A stretch of 13,003 bases of DNA from Dehalococcoidia bacterium UBA3254 (GTDB lineage Bacteria; Chloroflexota; Dehalococcoidia; Dehalococcoidales; UBA3254), in the NCBI GenBank assembly GCA_002362735.1, contig DEUU01000305.1, positions 1 through 13,003 on the forward strand, written 5' to 3'. This document shows positions 12,586-13,003 of this stretch, in pieces. Within the stretch, counting starts at the first letter, position 1; each line of letters begins with the position of its first letter. Position numbers and translations under genes: made by a program. Below the pieces are notes generated by a model. That model made no database searches. It had not been told where the DNA came from and worked only from the letters and a program-made list of their open reading frames with translations.

Positions 12586-13003
12586 ATGAAATTTTCTAAA
12601 AGAGTTGAGAGTTTACCGCCTTATCTTTTTGTTCAGATAAGCAAAAAAATAGCGGCAAAAAAAGCACAGGGCGAAAAAGTTATCAGTTTTGGAATTGGCG
12701 ACCCGGACATTCCAACCCCGAACCATATAATTGATGAAATTTGCAGGACTTCAAGGGATCCGGCAAATCATCGTTATCCTGAATCCGAAGGTCTTCCTGA
12801 ATTGCGTAAAGCCATTGCAGGATGGTACCAGAAGAGATTCGGTGTAGTACTGGACCCGGATAAAGAAGTTTTACCCTTAATCGGATCCAAGGAAGGTATA
12901 GCGCATATTGCGCTCTGTATGATAGACCCGGGGGATGTGGTACTGGTCCCGGACCCGTCCTATCCGGTCTATGCTATAGGCACGATGCTCTGCGGAGGCA
13001 AGG
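12586..13003 (+). CDS. dapL: LL-diaminopimelate aminotransferase (N-terminal part, runs off the window)
   Basis: The open frame starts at ATG 12586, preceded by AAGGTG (12573-12578), and is still open at the window end after 139 codons. It begins [20 protein letters not shown] and shows aminotransferase class I/II motifs: [11 protein letters not shown] (about 35-45), [26 protein letters not shown] and [11 protein letters not shown]. The last two match the cofactor and substrate-binding parts of the DapL family. DapL turns L-tetrahydrodipicolinate into LL-diaminopimelate in one glutamate-dependent step, bypassing the succinylated or acetylated intermediates. Its position directly after dapF strongly supports DapL over a general aspartate or alanine aminotransferase. 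The PLP lysine lies beyond the window. Confidence 0.9.
   Translation, partial: MKFSKRVESLPPYLFVQISKKIAAKKAQGEKVISFGIGDPDIPTPNHIIDEICRTSRDPANHRYPESEGLPELRKAIAGWYQKRFGVVLDPDKEVLPLIGSKEGIAHIALCMIDPGDVVLVPDPSYPVYAIGTMLCGGK

Overview
The window looks like a bacterial chromosome segment of roughly 45% GC. Its gene content fits the Chloroflexota, most plausibly Dehalococcoidia or a relative: an archaeal-type phosphoglycerate mutase (apgM) next to tpiA and miaA, followed by a dapF-dapL lysine pair, plus a multidomain cupredoxin lipoprotein and small KGG-repeat stress proteins. The lineage is inferred from gene families and order only. There is no rRNA or marker gene to settle it, and I see no tRNA, IS element, CRISPR array or phage gene.

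Positions 1-2137 (all minus strand) hold seven small genes. One is a 36-residue lysine-rich protein at the left edge (2-112). Five are paralogous KGG-repeat (YciG/GsiB-like) proteins, with two or three copies of a ~22-residue unit and a histidine-rich tail. The seventh is a 106-residue conserved protein set between copies three and four. The 36-residue gene and the fifth KGG copy (59 residues) are easily missed because of their size. Each gene has its own strong Shine-Dalgarno sequence. The block looks like a stress or desiccation module amplified by tandem duplication.

Positions 2138-2698 are a 561-base gene-free stretch. It is followed on the plus strand by a 628-residue lipoprotein (2699-4585). 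This has a lipobox, three Thr/Pro/Ala-rich linkers, two homologous beta-type domains and a C-terminal type-1 copper (cupredoxin) domain. A 78-bp exact direct repeat lies in two of its linkers. A strong, probably bidirectional terminator (4596-4629) separates it from the convergent operon.

Positions 4649-8548 (minus strand) form a likely operon transcribed in the order MFS transporter, alanine dehydrogenase (ald), class-III aminotransferase. Together they suggest uptake and catabolism, or interconversion, of an amino compound through pyruvate/alanine. A 122-bp divergent intergenic region with nested, concentric inverted repeats separates this operon from the plus-strand housekeeping run.

Positions 8671-13003 (plus strand) carry apgM and tpiA (glycolysis/gluconeogenesis), miaA (tRNA modification, overlapping tpiA by 8 bp), dapF and the start of dapL. 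DapL and DapF together convert tetrahydrodipicolinate to LL- and then meso-diaminopimelate, the short aminotransferase route to lysine. The window ends inside dapL.
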